NCBI GenBank assembly: GCA_940746715.1
Contig: CALNWN010000006.1
Location: 1 to 64,000, forward strand
Origin: an uncultured Paraburkholderia sp.
Lineage (GTDB): Bacteria; Pseudomonadota; Gammaproteobacteria; Burkholderiales; Burkholderiaceae
DNA: 64,000 bases
Direction: 5' to 3'
Every line of letters starts with the position of its first letter. Positions within the stretch are counted from its first letter, which is position 1. Under the pieces are notes generated by a model. That model was not told where the DNA came from and made no database searches. It saw only the letters and a program-made list of their open reading frames with translations. This document shows positions 43,558-53,796 of the stretch, piece by piece. The translations under genes and the position numbers were made by a program.

Positions 43558-44020
43558 CGCATCCTCCTTCGCGTTCGGTACGAAACCCGCACACACGGCG
43601 CAGACGCGCGCCTCGCGAAACCGGCGAAGATGGCGGCGCGGGGCCGCCATTCGCATTTCTCCTATTGTCGTTGTGCGTGCGCCGGGTCATCAACTCGTCC
43701 GCACTTCGATGCGGCGCGAACGGGCCTCGTCTTGACGCGCAATCGTGAGCTTTATCTACTGACAAACAAATCGAAACACGCAGCGCGTGCAACGCGACTG
43801 CTGAGCCGAAAATAAAATAGGTCGGCGCCGGACGAATTTCAAGTACGCTTTTTGCAGGCAATGCAGGCTGCACACGCGTCTTTATCGGTAGAAAAGCTTT
43901 GTTACAAGCGGGCTGCGCAGCCGGCTCTTGAAGTCGCCGAGCAGAGGCCTTATTTCGTTTTCCGCCGGCGCGCCGGCAACGGCCGCACCATTGCGTGACG
44001 TTCGAACACCTCGAATAGCT
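43558..44020. other. Intergenic region with long Hsp20 leader
   Basis: About 460 bases between hsp20 and the 87-residue gene. It contains a heat-shock-type promoter (43811-43843) and, if that is used, a leader of about 250 bases. No gene was recognised. Confidence 0.45.
43811..43843 (-). promoter_or_regulatory. Candidate sigma-32 (RpoH) promoter for hsp20
   Basis: On the minus strand CTTGAAA (43837-43843) is followed after 15 bases by CCTATTTTATT (43811-43821). This resembles the RpoH consensus CTTGAAA with a CCCCATnT -10. The expected target, hsp20, is the next gene downstream on that strand. Confidence 0.5.
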
Positions 44021-44284
44021 ATGGAACTGACGCTCACTATCGACTCACGTCCCTTGACGCTGGAACTCGACGACGTGGTGGCCGGCCTGCTTGCCGTTCG
44101 CCTGAACCTGCCCTCGGACACCGACACGCGCGCCGCGCTGTGCCGTTATCTGAGTGATGCAGGCGGTCCGTGGATGCTCGACGAAAATCACATGCGCAAG
44201 CGCATTCTGCGGCGCCTCCTTATACTCGATATCGCCGATCCCGCGCTGGTCATACGCTATCTGACGATCGAGCAACCGCACTGA
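44021..44284 (+). CDS. Small hypothetical protein, 87 residues
   Basis: The frame MELTLTIDSRPLTLELDDVV to LTIEQPH has GC-rich codon use like its neighbours and no signal peptide or membrane segment. It is mostly charged and leucine-rich, perhaps a small cytoplasmic protein. No family is recognised. The ribosome site is weak (ATAGCT before ATG), so the start is uncertain. Confidence 0.5.
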   Translation: MELTLTIDSRPLTLELDDVVAGLLAVRLNLPSDTDTRAALCRYLSDAGGPWMLDENHMRKRILRRLLILDIADPALVIRYLTIEQPH

Positions 44285-44359
44285 CGGGCGCGCTGCTCCT
44301 CGAACGTCGGCCCTGTTTGTGCGGCGCGGCGACGGCGCGCGCCCGGTCCCGACGACGTG

Positions 44360-45553
44360 TCACAGCGCGGAGCGCGCCATGTCTGCCGAGCTGTTGCTCG
44401 CGCATTCCTGTTGCGCCAGTTCGATGCGGCATTTGCCGGCTCGTTTCGCGCGATAAAGCATTTCGTCCGCGCCGGCCAGCGCTTCGCCGATGCTCTCGGC
44501 TCGCGCGCAGTCGTTGACGCCGGCGCTAAACGCAAACGCCAGCTTGCCGTTCGCCCCGGGCACCGGGCATCTGACCGCAGCCAGCACGTTGCCGATACGT
44601 TGGGCCGCCTCGGCCATCGACGTCTGCGGAAAAAGGATCGCGAACTCTTCGCCGCCGAGCCGCCCGAATACGTCGCCCGCACGCATATGCCGCTGCACTT
44701 CCCCGCCGAACTCGGCGAGAACGCGGTCGCCCGCGGCGTTCCCGTGGCGGTCGTTGATCGCCTTGAAATCGTCGATGTCGATAATCGCGACGCTCAGTTC
44801 CCCACCTGTGCCACGGGCCACGCGCGAAAGCGCCTCGCCGCGCGCGATGAATGCGCGGCGCACGAGCGCGCTCGTCAGGTCGTCGAAAGTAGCAAGGTTC
44901 TCGACTTGCTGCATGAGCCGGTCGTTGGCCAGCATCACGAGCCCGATCGAGAGAACCGGCAACGAAAGAATGCTGATGCCAAGAAAGCCGAAATCGGGCG
45001 TGACGTGCGTCGGCCACTGCATCGACGGATCGGCGAAAAAGGCATTCAGCATGCCGCGCGCGAAATACACCGCACCGCCTATCAGCGCCGCGCAAAGCAC
45101 GAGCCAATGACCGTACTGCGGCCGCCCGCCCACGCGCGAACTCCAGATGGTCCAGCCCACGGCGATGCGCGAATACGCGAGCACAAACGACATGACCGCG
45201 GCGCGGGCGTTGATGTCGGGCGAGATCCACGTCCAGTACACTAGGGCGCACACCGCTGCGCCCCATGCAAGGTGCTCACCGGCCGGCACCGCGCGCTTGC
45301 CGACGAAGGCGCGGCAGCCTTGCAGCATGAGCGACGCGCCAGCGAGCACGAACAGACAAGAAGCGAGCAAGACACTCGACGACGGGCGAGCATGCGTGAC
45401 GAAGAGCATGCCCGATGCCGCCGCGAACAGGCAATGCGCCGCAAGCCAGCGACGCAGTCCGGCCACCTCGTAGCGTGCAAGGTAGCCCAGCACGGCTGCG
45501 CTGGAAAGGCACGAAACGAATACGGTGGCGAGTAGTGCAGCGGAACTGAACAT
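44360..45553 (-). CDS. Membrane-bound diguanylate cyclase (GGDEF)
   Basis: The N-terminal 210 or so residues have six or seven membrane helices (ALLATVFVSCLSSAAVLGYL, VLLASCLFVLAGASLMLQ, SILSLPVLSIGLVML). The C-terminal GGDEF domain carries the active-site RLGGEEFAILF and the metal/GTP loop IIDIDDFKAINDRHGN. It would make c-di-GMP in response to a signal in the membrane or periplasm. The FDDLTSALVRR start of the domain has Ser where Gly is usual (DDLTGAL). The frame is intact. Confidence 0.9.
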   Translation of the reverse strand: MFSSAALLATVFVSCLSSAAVLGYLARYEVAGLRRWLAAHCLFAAASGMLFVTHARPSSSVLLASCLFVLAGASLMLQGCRAFVGKRAVPAGEHLAWGAAVCALVYWTWISPDINARAAVMSFVLAYSRIAVGWTIWSSRVGGRPQYGHWLVLCAALIGGAVYFARGMLNAFFADPSMQWPTHVTPDFGFLGISILSLPVLSIGLVMLANDRLMQQVENLATFDDLTSALVRRAFIARGEALSRVARGTGGELSVAIIDIDDFKAINDRHGNAAGDRVLAEFGGEVQRHMRAGDVFGRLGGEEFAILFPQTSMAEAAQRIGNVLAAVRCPVPGANGKLAFAFSAGVNDCARAESIGEALAGADEMLYRAKRAGKCRIELAQQECASNSSADMARSAL

Positions 45554-45679
45554 GGTCTTCGGCGTTATTTTTGGCCCGCCTCTGCGGCGCGCGGCCTTTG
45601 ATCTTTACATGGTGTCCGCTCCTACCGTCCACTGCGGCAGCCCTCGTACGGACAAACTTCGTTTTAATCGCTCATCGCG

Positions 45680-46714
45680 CTAACGTTCCTTCCTTCGACG
45701 AAATGCCCACCATGCCGTCAATCCCGTGAAGCACGCGACCAGCGCCATCATCACCCAGAAACCGTGATGGTTATCGGCAAACGGAATACCGCCCACATTC
45801 ATGCCGAAGAAACCCGCAACGATATTGATCGGCATCGCGAGAACCGTCACGAGAGTCAAAGTGAACAGCGTGCGGTTATTCTGCTCTTCCAGCCGGGAAA
45901 TGATCTCTTCCTGCAGGAGTCTGACGCGTTCGATCAGGCCCGCCATGTCGGAAAGTACCACGGAGAACTCTTCCGTCGACTCGCGCAAGTCCTGCACGTC
46001 CTCATGCTGAAGCCAGCGCGGCGGTCTCGCGAGCAAGCGGAAAATCGCGCCCGGTTCCGGTGCCAGCATGCGCTGCAAGCGCGTCAGCATGCGTCGCATC
46101 GCGCCCAGATCGAGCCGGTTTTGCGTGGGACGCTGCGAGAGAAAACGGTCTTCGATACGATCGACATCGGCGCTCGTGCGTCGAACGATCTGCACGAACA
46201 GATCGGCCTGATCGCGCATCAAATGAACCAGCAGTTCGACCGGCGAGCGGAATATTTCCCCTTCTTTTACGGACGCACGCAAGCGGTCCACTGAGCGCAG
46301 CGGCTTCAAACGCGCTGTCACGATGATTCGCTGATGCGCGTAAATCCATAGTGTGGCGATCTCCGAGGGGATGAACTCGAGATTGAACATCACGTCGTTG
46401 ACCACCGCGCGCAGTGCGCCGTCCACCTGCTCGATGCGCGTGGAGTGCGAGCCTTCGCGCAAGGCATCGAAAAACGTCTCGGGCAAATTAAGTTGCGCGC
46501 GCATCCAACGCTCGCTCGCGCTGTGCGCAAGATTGAAGTGCAACCACAGGAATTCATCGACATGTGCGGCGGCGCCATCTTGGTGCGCGCGCAGCCAGTC
46601 GAGTGCGTCGTCGGCGGAAATGGGCCGGCCCGCTTGCGTGGGCGAAAAGACAAAGCCGCACACAATGCCGGACGAATCCGAGCCGTAGGTTTGCAGCAGG
46701 AGTTCAGATTTCAT
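45680..46714 (-). CDS. CorA-family divalent cation transporter, ZntB-like
   Basis: A 344-residue inner-membrane transporter. The long cytoplasmic N-terminal domain (WLRAHQDGAAAHVDEFLWLHF, FNLEFIPSEIATLWIYAHQR) ends in two membrane helices, with the family motif GMN in GFFGMNVGGIPFA after LTLVTVLAMPINIVAG. ZntB members move zinc or other divalent cations. The start is the ATG at 46714. Intact, with no linked regulators. Confidence 0.9.
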   Translation of the reverse strand: MKSELLLQTYGSDSSGIVCGFVFSPTQAGRPISADDALDWLRAHQDGAAAHVDEFLWLHFNLAHSASERWMRAQLNLPETFFDALREGSHSTRIEQVDGALRAVVNDVMFNLEFIPSEIATLWIYAHQRIIVTARLKPLRSVDRLRASVKEGEIFRSPVELLVHLMRDQADLFVQIVRRTSADVDRIEDRFLSQRPTQNRLDLGAMRRMLTRLQRMLAPEPGAIFRLLARPPRWLQHEDVQDLRESTEEFSVVLSDMAGLIERVRLLQEEIISRLEEQNNRTLFTLTLVTVLAMPINIVAGFFGMNVGGIPFADNHHGFWVMMALVACFTGLTAWWAFRRRKER

Positions 46715-47075
46715 AAGTCTTTCAGGCTTGTTTTGCGCATCCCGTTCGTCACACGCGCAATTTACCAGCCGAAGATGAAGCGCCGATGGCCGCCATTGCG
46801 AATTCACGCGACCGCCATATTGCCTCAACTGGCAGCCCGCCATAACGATTTGCCATTGAGCGAATGCTTCATAGCGAATTTCAATCATCCGCAAACCTTT
46901 GCGCGCACTTCACCTGGGGGTAGCCGCCCTAAGACATGCTGCGAGTACGCCGTTATTGAGTTTGGCACCGGCGAAAATCGATTTCCGATTGTGTGCTGCC
47001 GACCCGGAATTTGCCCGGGCATCTGAAGCCTTCAAATAGTTCTCGGCCAGAAAGTGGCGACTGGAGTCCAGAATC
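46715..47075. other. Intergenic region between transporter and chemoreceptor
   Basis: About 360 bases with the divergent promoters of the two genes. Nothing further was recognised. Confidence 0.4.
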
Positions 47076-48830
47076 ATGAACTTTCATCATCTGTCGGAAA
47101 AGGCAAAGCTGACTGCCGCGTTTGGTTCGCTTGCGGTCGTCGTGTTGATCGTCTCCGCGATCTCGCTGATTGCGCTCAACGACGCGAACGAGCGCTTCGC
47201 CGGCTTTGTCAGCGGCATCAATGCGCGTGCGCAGATGGCGGAGTCGCTGCGCAACGCGGTCGACGCGCGTGCGATGGCGGTGCGCAACCTGGTGCTCGTT
47301 TCGTCGCCCGCGGACGTCGACATTGAAAAGGCCGCGGTGGTCGATGCCGAGAAGCAAGTGGAAGCGAGGCTCGAACAATTCAATGCGATGGTGGCCGAAG
47401 CGAAAGACATTAGCGAGAACGCCCGTTCGCTCGCCGGTGAAATATCGCGCATCGAACAGCTCTATCGCCCCGTCGCACTCCAGATCAACAGCCTGGCATT
47501 GAGCGGTCAGCGCGATGCGGCCATTGCCGACATCGCCGCGAAATGCCGTCCGTTGCTGACTGCGTTGACGAAGGCGACCAATGCATACCTCGACGTGACC
47601 CATGAATGCGCGAAAATGATGGTGCAAGAATCAGCCGAGCGCTTTGTGCAACAGCGCAATCTGTTGATCGCGTTCTGTATCGGCGCGATTGCCCTTGCAA
47701 TTGCCGCCGGCTTCGTCATTACACGCGGCCTGATGCGCGCGCTCGGCGCCGAACCCGTGGCACTGGCCGAAGTCACGCGGCGCGTGGCCGAGGGCGATCT
47801 GCGCAGCGTGCCCGGCGCGAGTCAGGCGCCGGCCGGCAGCGTGCTGGCTTCGATGGGCGAAATGCAGTCGAGCCTCGTTCGCCTGATCGGCAATGTTCGC
47901 AATGCCGCCGACAGCATCGCGACGGGTTCCAGCCAGATCGCGTCGGGCAATGTCGATCTGTCCTCGCGCACGGAGCAGCAAGCGTCGTCGCTTCAGGAAA
48001 CCGCATCCAGCATGGAAGAATTGACGACCACCGTGAAGCAGAACGCGGAGAACGCGCAGCAAGCCAGCACCTTGTCGGCCAATGCGTCCGAAGTAGCGAT
48101 GAAGGGCAATGGCGTAGTCGGTGAAATGATCGGCACGATGGGCGAGATCAGCGCGAACTCCACGCGCATTGCTGAAATCACGGGCTTGATCGAAGGCATT
48201 GCGTTCCAGACCAACATCCTCGCGCTGAACGCTGCAGTGGAAGCGGCGCGTGCCGGCGAACAGGGCCGCGGCTTTGCCGTGGTGGCGAGCGAGGTACGCA
48301 ACCTCGCGCCGCGCTCGTCGAGCGCGGCGAAGGAGATCAAGGACCTGATCAGCACGTCCGTGGAAAAGATCCGGGACGGTTCGTCACTGGCCAACAAAGC
48401 GGGAATGACAATGGCAGAAGTCACTCAGGCCGTGGCGCGCGTGACGGACATCATGGGCGAAATCGCGGCGGCGTCGGCGGAACAGAGTCGCGGCATCGAA
48501 CAGGTGAACCTGGCCATCACGCAGATGGACGAAGTCACGCAACAGAACGCCGCACTGGTGGAAGAAGCGGCGGCGGCTTCGAAGTCGCTTGAGGATCAGG
48601 GCAAGCAGTTGAATCAGTCCGTGTCGTTCTTCCGCCTCGAAGGTGCAGAGGCAGCGGCACAGCATGCGTCCGGCGCTGTGCAGCCCGCGCAGCCGCGTGC
48701 GCGGGCTGCTTCTGTGCGCAAGACTTCTGTGGTGGATAAACGCGCTGCCGGGGCCAGCTTGCGGCCGGCTTCTGTGGCGACGGCATCCGCAGGGGCAACG
48801 GGTAACGGTGAGGGTTGGGATACTTTCTGA
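47076..48830 (+). CDS. Methyl-accepting chemotaxis protein with C-terminal WDTF tether
   Basis: A 584-residue Tsr/Tar-like receptor. Membrane segments are [20 protein letters not shown] and [18 protein letters not shown] around a four-helix-bundle ligand domain. A HAMP follows, then a signalling domain with methylation helices ([18 protein letters not shown]) and hairpin ([21 protein letters not shown]). Near the tip it reads [14 protein letters not shown], with Pro where Gln is usual (RNLAQRS). It ends GEGWDTF, which resembles the NWETF pentapeptide that recruits CheR and CheB in enteric receptors. RBS GGAG at about 47063. The frame is intact. Confidence 0.9.
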   Translation: MNFHHLSEKAKLTAAFGSLAVVVLIVSAISLIALNDANERFAGFVSGINARAQMAESLRNAVDARAMAVRNLVLVSSPADVDIEKAAVVDAEKQVEARLEQFNAMVAEAKDISENARSLAGEISRIEQLYRPVALQINSLALSGQRDAAIADIAAKCRPLLTALTKATNAYLDVTHECAKMMVQESAERFVQQRNLLIAFCIGAIALAIAAGFVITRGLMRALGAEPVALAEVTRRVAEGDLRSVPGASQAPAGSVLASMGEMQSSLVRLIGNVRNAADSIATGSSQIASGNVDLSSRTEQQASSLQETASSMEELTTTVKQNAENAQQASTLSANASEVAMKGNGVVGEMIGTMGEISANSTRIAEITGLIEGIAFQTNILALNAAVEAARAGEQGRGFAVVASEVRNLAPRSSSAAKEIKDLISTSVEKIRDGSSLANKAGMTMAEVTQAVARVTDIMGEIAAASAEQSRGIEQVNLAITQMDEVTQQNAALVEEAAAASKSLEDQGKQLNQSVSFFRLEGAEAAAQHASGAVQPAQPRARAASVRKTSVVDKRAAGASLRPASVATASAGATGNGEGWDTF

Positions 48831-48868
48831 TCGTCAATTCGAACAGCCAGCCACACGTACAGGGCGAG

Positions 48869-49831
48869 TTAGCGCTTTGGCGCCATGACAAGCTGCAGCG
48901 GCGTCTCTATGATCGGCGACAATTCGCTCTGTTTTCGCTGCTCGGTCACGGCTTTCAGCGCGACGTCCATGCCGAACACGGCCTGACGGTCGGCGAACTG
49001 ATTGACGGTGGCGAGCACGTGGCCGTCCGCAATCAACGGTTTGATCGCATCAATCGCGTTATAGCCGGTGATGTACACGCTGCCGGTCCGGCCCGCGTCG
49101 CGCACCGCGTCGGCCGCGCCCATTGCCATGTTGTCGTTTGCGCATAGCAAACCGCGGATCTGCGGATGCTGCCCCAGCATTTTCGAAGCGATGTCGCGGC
49201 CCTTGCCATACTCCCAGTCGCCGGCCTCGGCCGCGACGACCTGCATGCCGGCAGCGCTCATCGCTTCCTTATAGCCTGCCGTGCGCTGCTGTGCGTTGCG
49301 ATCCGCCGCAATGCCCTCGATGATCCCCACCTGATCGCCGGCCTTCAGCCGCTCGGCCAGATAGTTCGCCACCAGCATTGCGCCCTTGCGGTTGTCGGGG
49401 GCGACAAACGGCACGGAGATCTTCGCGGCGTCCTGCAAGGCCTCGTCGAGCGGATTGTCGATAGTGATGACGATGATGCCCGCCTTGATCGCGCGCGCGA
49501 CCACCGACGTCAACCCCTTGGAGCCCGACGGCGCAATCACGATGGCATTCATCTTCGCGCCGATCATCTGTTCGACAATGCGGATCTGGCCTGCCGTATC
49601 GGGCTCCGTCGCGGTTCCGCTCACCGTCAGCACGAATTGCGACGCGTAGTGCTGCTGATAATTTTTTGCCGCGTTCGCCATTGCCACCGTGAAAGGGTCA
49701 CTCAGCGACTTCAGCACGAGCGCGATCTTCGGCGTGCCGCCTTCCACGGCCGCCGCGCCGGCCGCACGCGTGAGACCGGCCGCAGCCAGTGCACCGGCGA
49801 TCAGCACGCGGCGGCGCATTCTCTGCGTCAT
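48869..49831 (-). CDS. Sugar-type ABC transporter substrate-binding protein (Peripla_BP_4)
   Basis: A 320-residue periplasmic protein. The N-terminus RMRRRVLIAGALAAAGLTRA has twin-arginine-like and Sec features. The fold motifs are typical of the ribose/xylose-binding family: KIALVLKSLSDPF, AIVIAPSGSKGL, ITIDNPL and ANDNMAMGAADAV. No ATPase or permease gene of the same transporter is in the window, so it is an orphan or its partners were lost. The frame is intact. Confidence 0.88.
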   Translation of the reverse strand: MTQRMRRRVLIAGALAAAGLTRAAGAAAVEGGTPKIALVLKSLSDPFTVAMANAAKNYQQHYASQFVLTVSGTATEPDTAGQIRIVEQMIGAKMNAIVIAPSGSKGLTSVVARAIKAGIIVITIDNPLDEALQDAAKISVPFVAPDNRKGAMLVANYLAERLKAGDQVGIIEGIAADRNAQQRTAGYKEAMSAAGMQVVAAEAGDWEYGKGRDIASKMLGQHPQIRGLLCANDNMAMGAADAVRDAGRTGSVYITGYNAIDAIKPLIADGHVLATVNQFADRQAVFGMDVALKAVTEQRKQSELSPIIETPLQLVMAPKR

Positions 49832-49925
49832 GGTTGCTCTCCTTCGTGGCAGCGCTCGTCGACTGCATGAACGCCAACGGATGAACGCGGACCGGCGGGC
49901 CCGCCAGCGGCTCGTCTCGTCGACA

Positions 49926-51266
49926 TCAACGAGCCTTCAGTGCGAACAGTTCGGATGCGATCTGTTCGAATAGCGGCCGGCTCTCGACGTCTTCGCTGAG
50001 GCAACTATCCCTCAAGCCGGCCAGTTTTGCAGCGACCTCTGCTGACGCAAGCGAATCGCTCCAATCACAACGCGCCGTCAATTCCTCGAGCAGACAGCCA
50101 TACGCCCACCTCTAGACGCTCCAGCGCCGCGCCCGCTTCGCGATTCTCCGTCGAATAGAAAGAAGCCGCGCCGAAGTCTCCTAACAATACACACGTGCCT
50201 GCCCATCGTGCAGAATGTTGTGCGCGTACAGGTCGCCATGCATGATGCCCCGCCGGTGCAAATGGCAGGCGGCCGATGCAATACCGTACGCCATCTCGAC
50301 CACGTCGGCGGGTTTGAAGCGCGCAGCGGCGTCGTAAATGTCGCGCGTGCACGATTCGAAGTTCGGCGGCCCGGCCAGATTGCGGTACTGCGGCGCGATC
50401 AGTTCCATCACGAGTCCGTGCACATTTGCCGGATGGTCCTTCACTTTTCCGGCGACGGCGATCAGGTTCGGGTGATCGCCGGATTGGATGCAGGCCGCCA
50501 TTTCACAGTCCGGCAAGCCGTCGCTCGTGACCGCGCCCTTGAAAAGCTTGACCGCGACAGGCCGCGCCGCACTCGCCGATGTGCGAAGTTCGGCGCGATA
50601 AATCACGCCTGAGGCACCCTCGCCGAGTGGCTCGTGCAGACGCAGATCGCTCCAACCGATCCCGGCTATCGGCGTATCGTCCAGCGCGGCCGCCTCCAGT
50701 GCCTCGCCAAATGGATTGCCCGCATAAGCGAGCCAGGCGAGGCGCGGCATGCGAAACAGCCACGCCGGCAGTTCATCGAGCCGATTCGCGGCAAGCCGCA
50801 GCAACTCGAGCCGCGAACAGGCGGCCAGTTGTTCGGGAAGACAACGCAGACGATTGCCCGCCAGCACCAACTTCTGCAGATCACCGCAATGGCCGATTTC
50901 GGGCGGCAGCGCGTCGATTTCGTTGTCCGTGAGAATCAGCCAGCGCAGGCGCGGCGGCAACGCATGCCCCACCACAGTGCGGATACGATTCGCCTTGAAG
51001 CCCACCATGCTCAATTGCGGACACTGCCCCAGCACCGGCGGCAATTCCGTGAACGGATTATTCGACGCAAACAGAATGCGCAATTTGCGTAGCCGCGCAA
51101 AGTCGTCCGGCAGTGCGGTCAGTGCATTACCCGAAAGATCGAGAACTTCGAGCGTGTCGGCGAGATCCAGAATCTCGCGCGGAAATTCGGTCAGCCCGCA
51201 CGCGAGTTTCAAGTGGCGTGTGCCCGCCAATTGTCCCGCTTGCAGTTGTTCAAGTGTCGTTGTCAC
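49926..51266 (-). pseudogene. Leucine-rich-repeat protein fused to a serine/threonine protein kinase, C-terminal frameshifts
   Basis: The N-terminal half has about seven leucine-rich repeats (VLDLSGNALTALPDDFARL, LILTDNEIDALPPEIGH, LVLAGNRLRCLPEQLAA). The C-terminal half is a protein kinase: glycine loop LGEGASGVIY, ATP-binding Lys in VAVKLFKG, and catalytic loop HGDLYAHNI. The following DFG (GDFGAASFYS) is in a shifted frame after about 50188, with a second shift near 50110. The native end is EQIASELFALKAR with stop at 49926. As read, the kinase lacks its DFG segment. Combining LRRs with a kinase recalls plant receptor kinases, but there is no signal peptide or membrane helix, so it acted in the cytoplasm. 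Confidence 0.87.
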
Positions 51267-51479
51267 AGTGGTAGAAAGATCCGGTGGCCGGCTCGCATCG
51301 TGCGCGAAGGGTCGATTTTACTGAGTCGCGCGGCAGCGCGCTGCTTCACCGCCCGCCGCCCCTCGGAATCCTTCATACTTGACGACCAGACGGAGAGCAA
51401 GATTCGAAGTGTTTCCGCGCCACGCAACGTGCACACTGAAATCGTCGCGGCGCACACTTCCATTTGCAGGAGCAGACAA

Positions 51480-52103
51480 GTGACTTACGCATACAAGCTG
51501 ATGGATTCTCCAGTCGGCCAATTGAAACTGGTTGCGCGCGGTGAACGCCTCGCCGCCATTCTGTGGGAGAACGACAAGCCCAATCGCGTGCGGCTACGTG
51601 AAGTGATGCATGACGACGACCGGCCGATCCTGCGTGAAGCCGAGCGTCAGTTGGACGAGTATTTCGCCGGCAAGCGGCAGACGTTCGATCTCGCGCTCGA
51701 CTTTCAGGGCACCGAGTTTCAAAAGAAGGTATGGGCCGCGTTGCTGACGATCCCGTTTGGCCAGACGCGCACTTACGCCCAAATCGCCGCGCAGATCGGC
51801 AATATCAACGCGGTGCGCGCAGTCGGCGCGGCGAACGGACGAAACCCGATTTCGATCGTGGCGCCGTGCCACCGCGTGATCGGCGCGTCGGGCGAACTCA
51901 CCGATTTTGCGGGCGGCCTGGCGAACAAGATGCTGCTGTCTCTGGAAGCGGGACAAACTTCGCTGGAAGCGGGCGTAGACCGGCGAGCGCAGGCCGTTAA
52001 GGATCCGGTCAAGGACCCGGTCAAGCCTGCTGACAAACGCCCACGGCCCGCGTCCGCACCTGTGCCCGCTCGCGAATTGCAAACCTCGTTATTCGACGAT
52101 TGA
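51480..52103 (+). CDS. ogt: Methylated-DNA--protein-cysteine methyltransferase
   Basis: This enzyme repairs O6-alkylguanine by transferring the alkyl group to its own cysteine. The GTG start at 51480 follows GCAGGAGC. The N-terminal domain is VTYAYKLMDSPVGQLKLVA, the DNA-binding helix is GQTRTYAQIAAQIGN, the Asn/Arg hinge is VGAANGRNPI and the active site is PCHRV. Downstream, GELTDFAGGL has Asp where family members usually have Gly (LTGFAGG), and IVAPCHR has Ala for Val. A 40-residue tail rich in Lys and Pro (VKDPVKDPVKP) is extra. The frame is intact; the Gly-to-Asp change may weaken it. Confidence 0.88.
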   Translation: MTYAYKLMDSPVGQLKLVARGERLAAILWENDKPNRVRLREVMHDDDRPILREAERQLDEYFAGKRQTFDLALDFQGTEFQKKVWAALLTIPFGQTRTYAQIAAQIGNINAVRAVGAANGRNPISIVAPCHRVIGASGELTDFAGGLANKMLLSLEAGQTSLEAGVDRRAQAVKDPVKDPVKPADKRPRPASAPVPARELQTSLFDD

Positions 52104-52112
52104 GGGCACGAA

Positions 52113-53725
52113 TCACCGCGTGGCCGAAACCGAAAGCAGGCTTGCCTGCAAGCCGTCGAAGAAAGCACGCGCCGCGATCATGCAGGAGCCTGCTACCAGC
52201 TCGCCATGATAGGCGCGCAATACCGCGGACGCGCCGCCGTCTTTCGCGCCGGCGGCAACGGACTCCTTCGCAACCGCGGCCTTCCCGCTAGCAAAGCCCT
52301 GCTTGATCGCTGCGAACGGATCGTCTGATCCGCCTGCGGCCGAGTCGACATCCAGCACCGAAGTCAGCCCCGCAGGCACCTTCGCGTTCAGCCAATACGC
52401 CTGCTCGATGCGTGTGTTGAAGAAAAGCACCATGGGATCGGCCGCGCCGCCGCACAGCAGGACCGGCGCCTTCGGCACCCAGTTGCGCAAGTCGTTGCGC
52501 CTGAACGCCTGCCGCAGCGGATGCATGGGATTCGCAGCCGGCGCAAGGCCGGGCGTTGCATCGGGGAAGGCGCCGTCGGGATGCGCGGCGGCGTCTTCCA
52601 GCAGCGCGCGGCGATAGCTGTTGCGCACGAGGTTTGCGTCGCCGAAACCTGCTGCGAACAGCGGCGCGAATGCCGGTGGCGTAAGAGACGGCGCTGCGGG
52701 CGGCGTCATCGACGCAAACTGCGGACCCGGCGGCGTGCTGCTGAAAAGATGCGACGGCGGCAAGCTGCCTTGCGAAAAGAGCGTATCGAGCGATTGCGCG
52801 CTCGGCAGCAGATTTGCTATATGAGGCGCGTAACGCAGCTTCAAAAAACTCGGCCGGCTGGCGATACAGGTTCTTGTAGGCCCGCTGATAACCTGTCACG
52901 GCCAATGTCGTGAAGAGCGTCGAGCCAAGCGCGACCTGCCCCGCAGTGATCGCGTCGGCAGTCGTGGCTAGTGCATAGGGCCCTGAACCGGGAGCGGAAG
53001 CCGTCACGCTGACGCCCGCTGCCTGCAGCGCTCGATGCGTCGCGGGCGCGACGAAGCCGCCCTGCGAATAACCGGTGATGAACAGCTTGCCGTTCTCGCG
53101 TGTGGCGGACGCGCCGTCGCCTTTCATGACGACGCGCGCCGCGTGCAGCGCGTCGATCATATCGGCGGATTGCTGGTCGGCGTTCAGATACGGGTGGTAC
53201 GGAAGATCGGAGCCGGCATAGCCCGCGTAGTTGCTCGCCGCGACGATGTAGCCGTGAGCCGCATACATTACGGCTACGCTCAGGCCCTCGCCGGCGCCCT
53301 CGTTGTCCGGGTCGGTCCGCATGATGTCGGCGAGATTGTATTTGCTGTACGGGGTGGTGCCGTGCGCATACAACATCAGCGGACGCGGCCCGTTGCAGGT
53401 TGGGGACTCGCCTCGCGGGATCATCAGTGCACCGCTCGCGGTCGCCGCTTCGCCGGCGCCGCCGATGGTCCGGTAACGGAAATACACGACCTGCACGCCG
53501 CAGACCGGCGCGCCCGCCATCTGCATGAGTTGCTGCCCGGACGGGCTGGATGCCAGCACGTCCGACAGCGCCGCGGCGCTCAGCCGCAACGTGACCCGAT
53601 GGTCGAGCAGCTGACCGCGCGCGGCACGCGTGATCGCAATTCGAGTCGGCCTGAGCCCTCGTGCCGATGGTCAACGCGACGCATGACAGGAAGGCGAGGG
53701 CCGTGGCGCGGATGGGCTGTGGCAT
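52113..53725 (-). pseudogene. Secreted alpha/beta-hydrolase (secretory lipase type), two frameshifts
   Basis: A signal peptide (MPQPIRATALAFLSCVALTIG to RAQA) starts at 53725. The mature part, in another frame after about 53640, has GVQVVYFRYRTIGGAGE, then MLYAHGTTPYSKYN, the oxyanion-type HG, and the nucleophile elbow GYSQGGF. Another frame change near 52850 precedes the C-terminal part (CGGAADPMVLF and AYHGELVAGS, with candidate Asp and His). The family includes secretory triacylglycerol lipases and feruloyl-esterase-like enzymes. Product likely periplasmic or secreted; disrupted as read. Confidence 0.83.
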
Positions 53726-53796
53726 GCGAGGCTCCGGGCGAAATCGCTAGGATAGCGCCAGGACAGCAAATCCTGGCGAGCCTCGCGATTCGTGAT

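Noticed and set aside
47076..48830. Possible frameshift in the chemoreceptor because of the Ala/Pro-rich tail
   Set aside because: The frame is continuous and ends in GWDTF, a sensible tether; the linker is simply low complexity.
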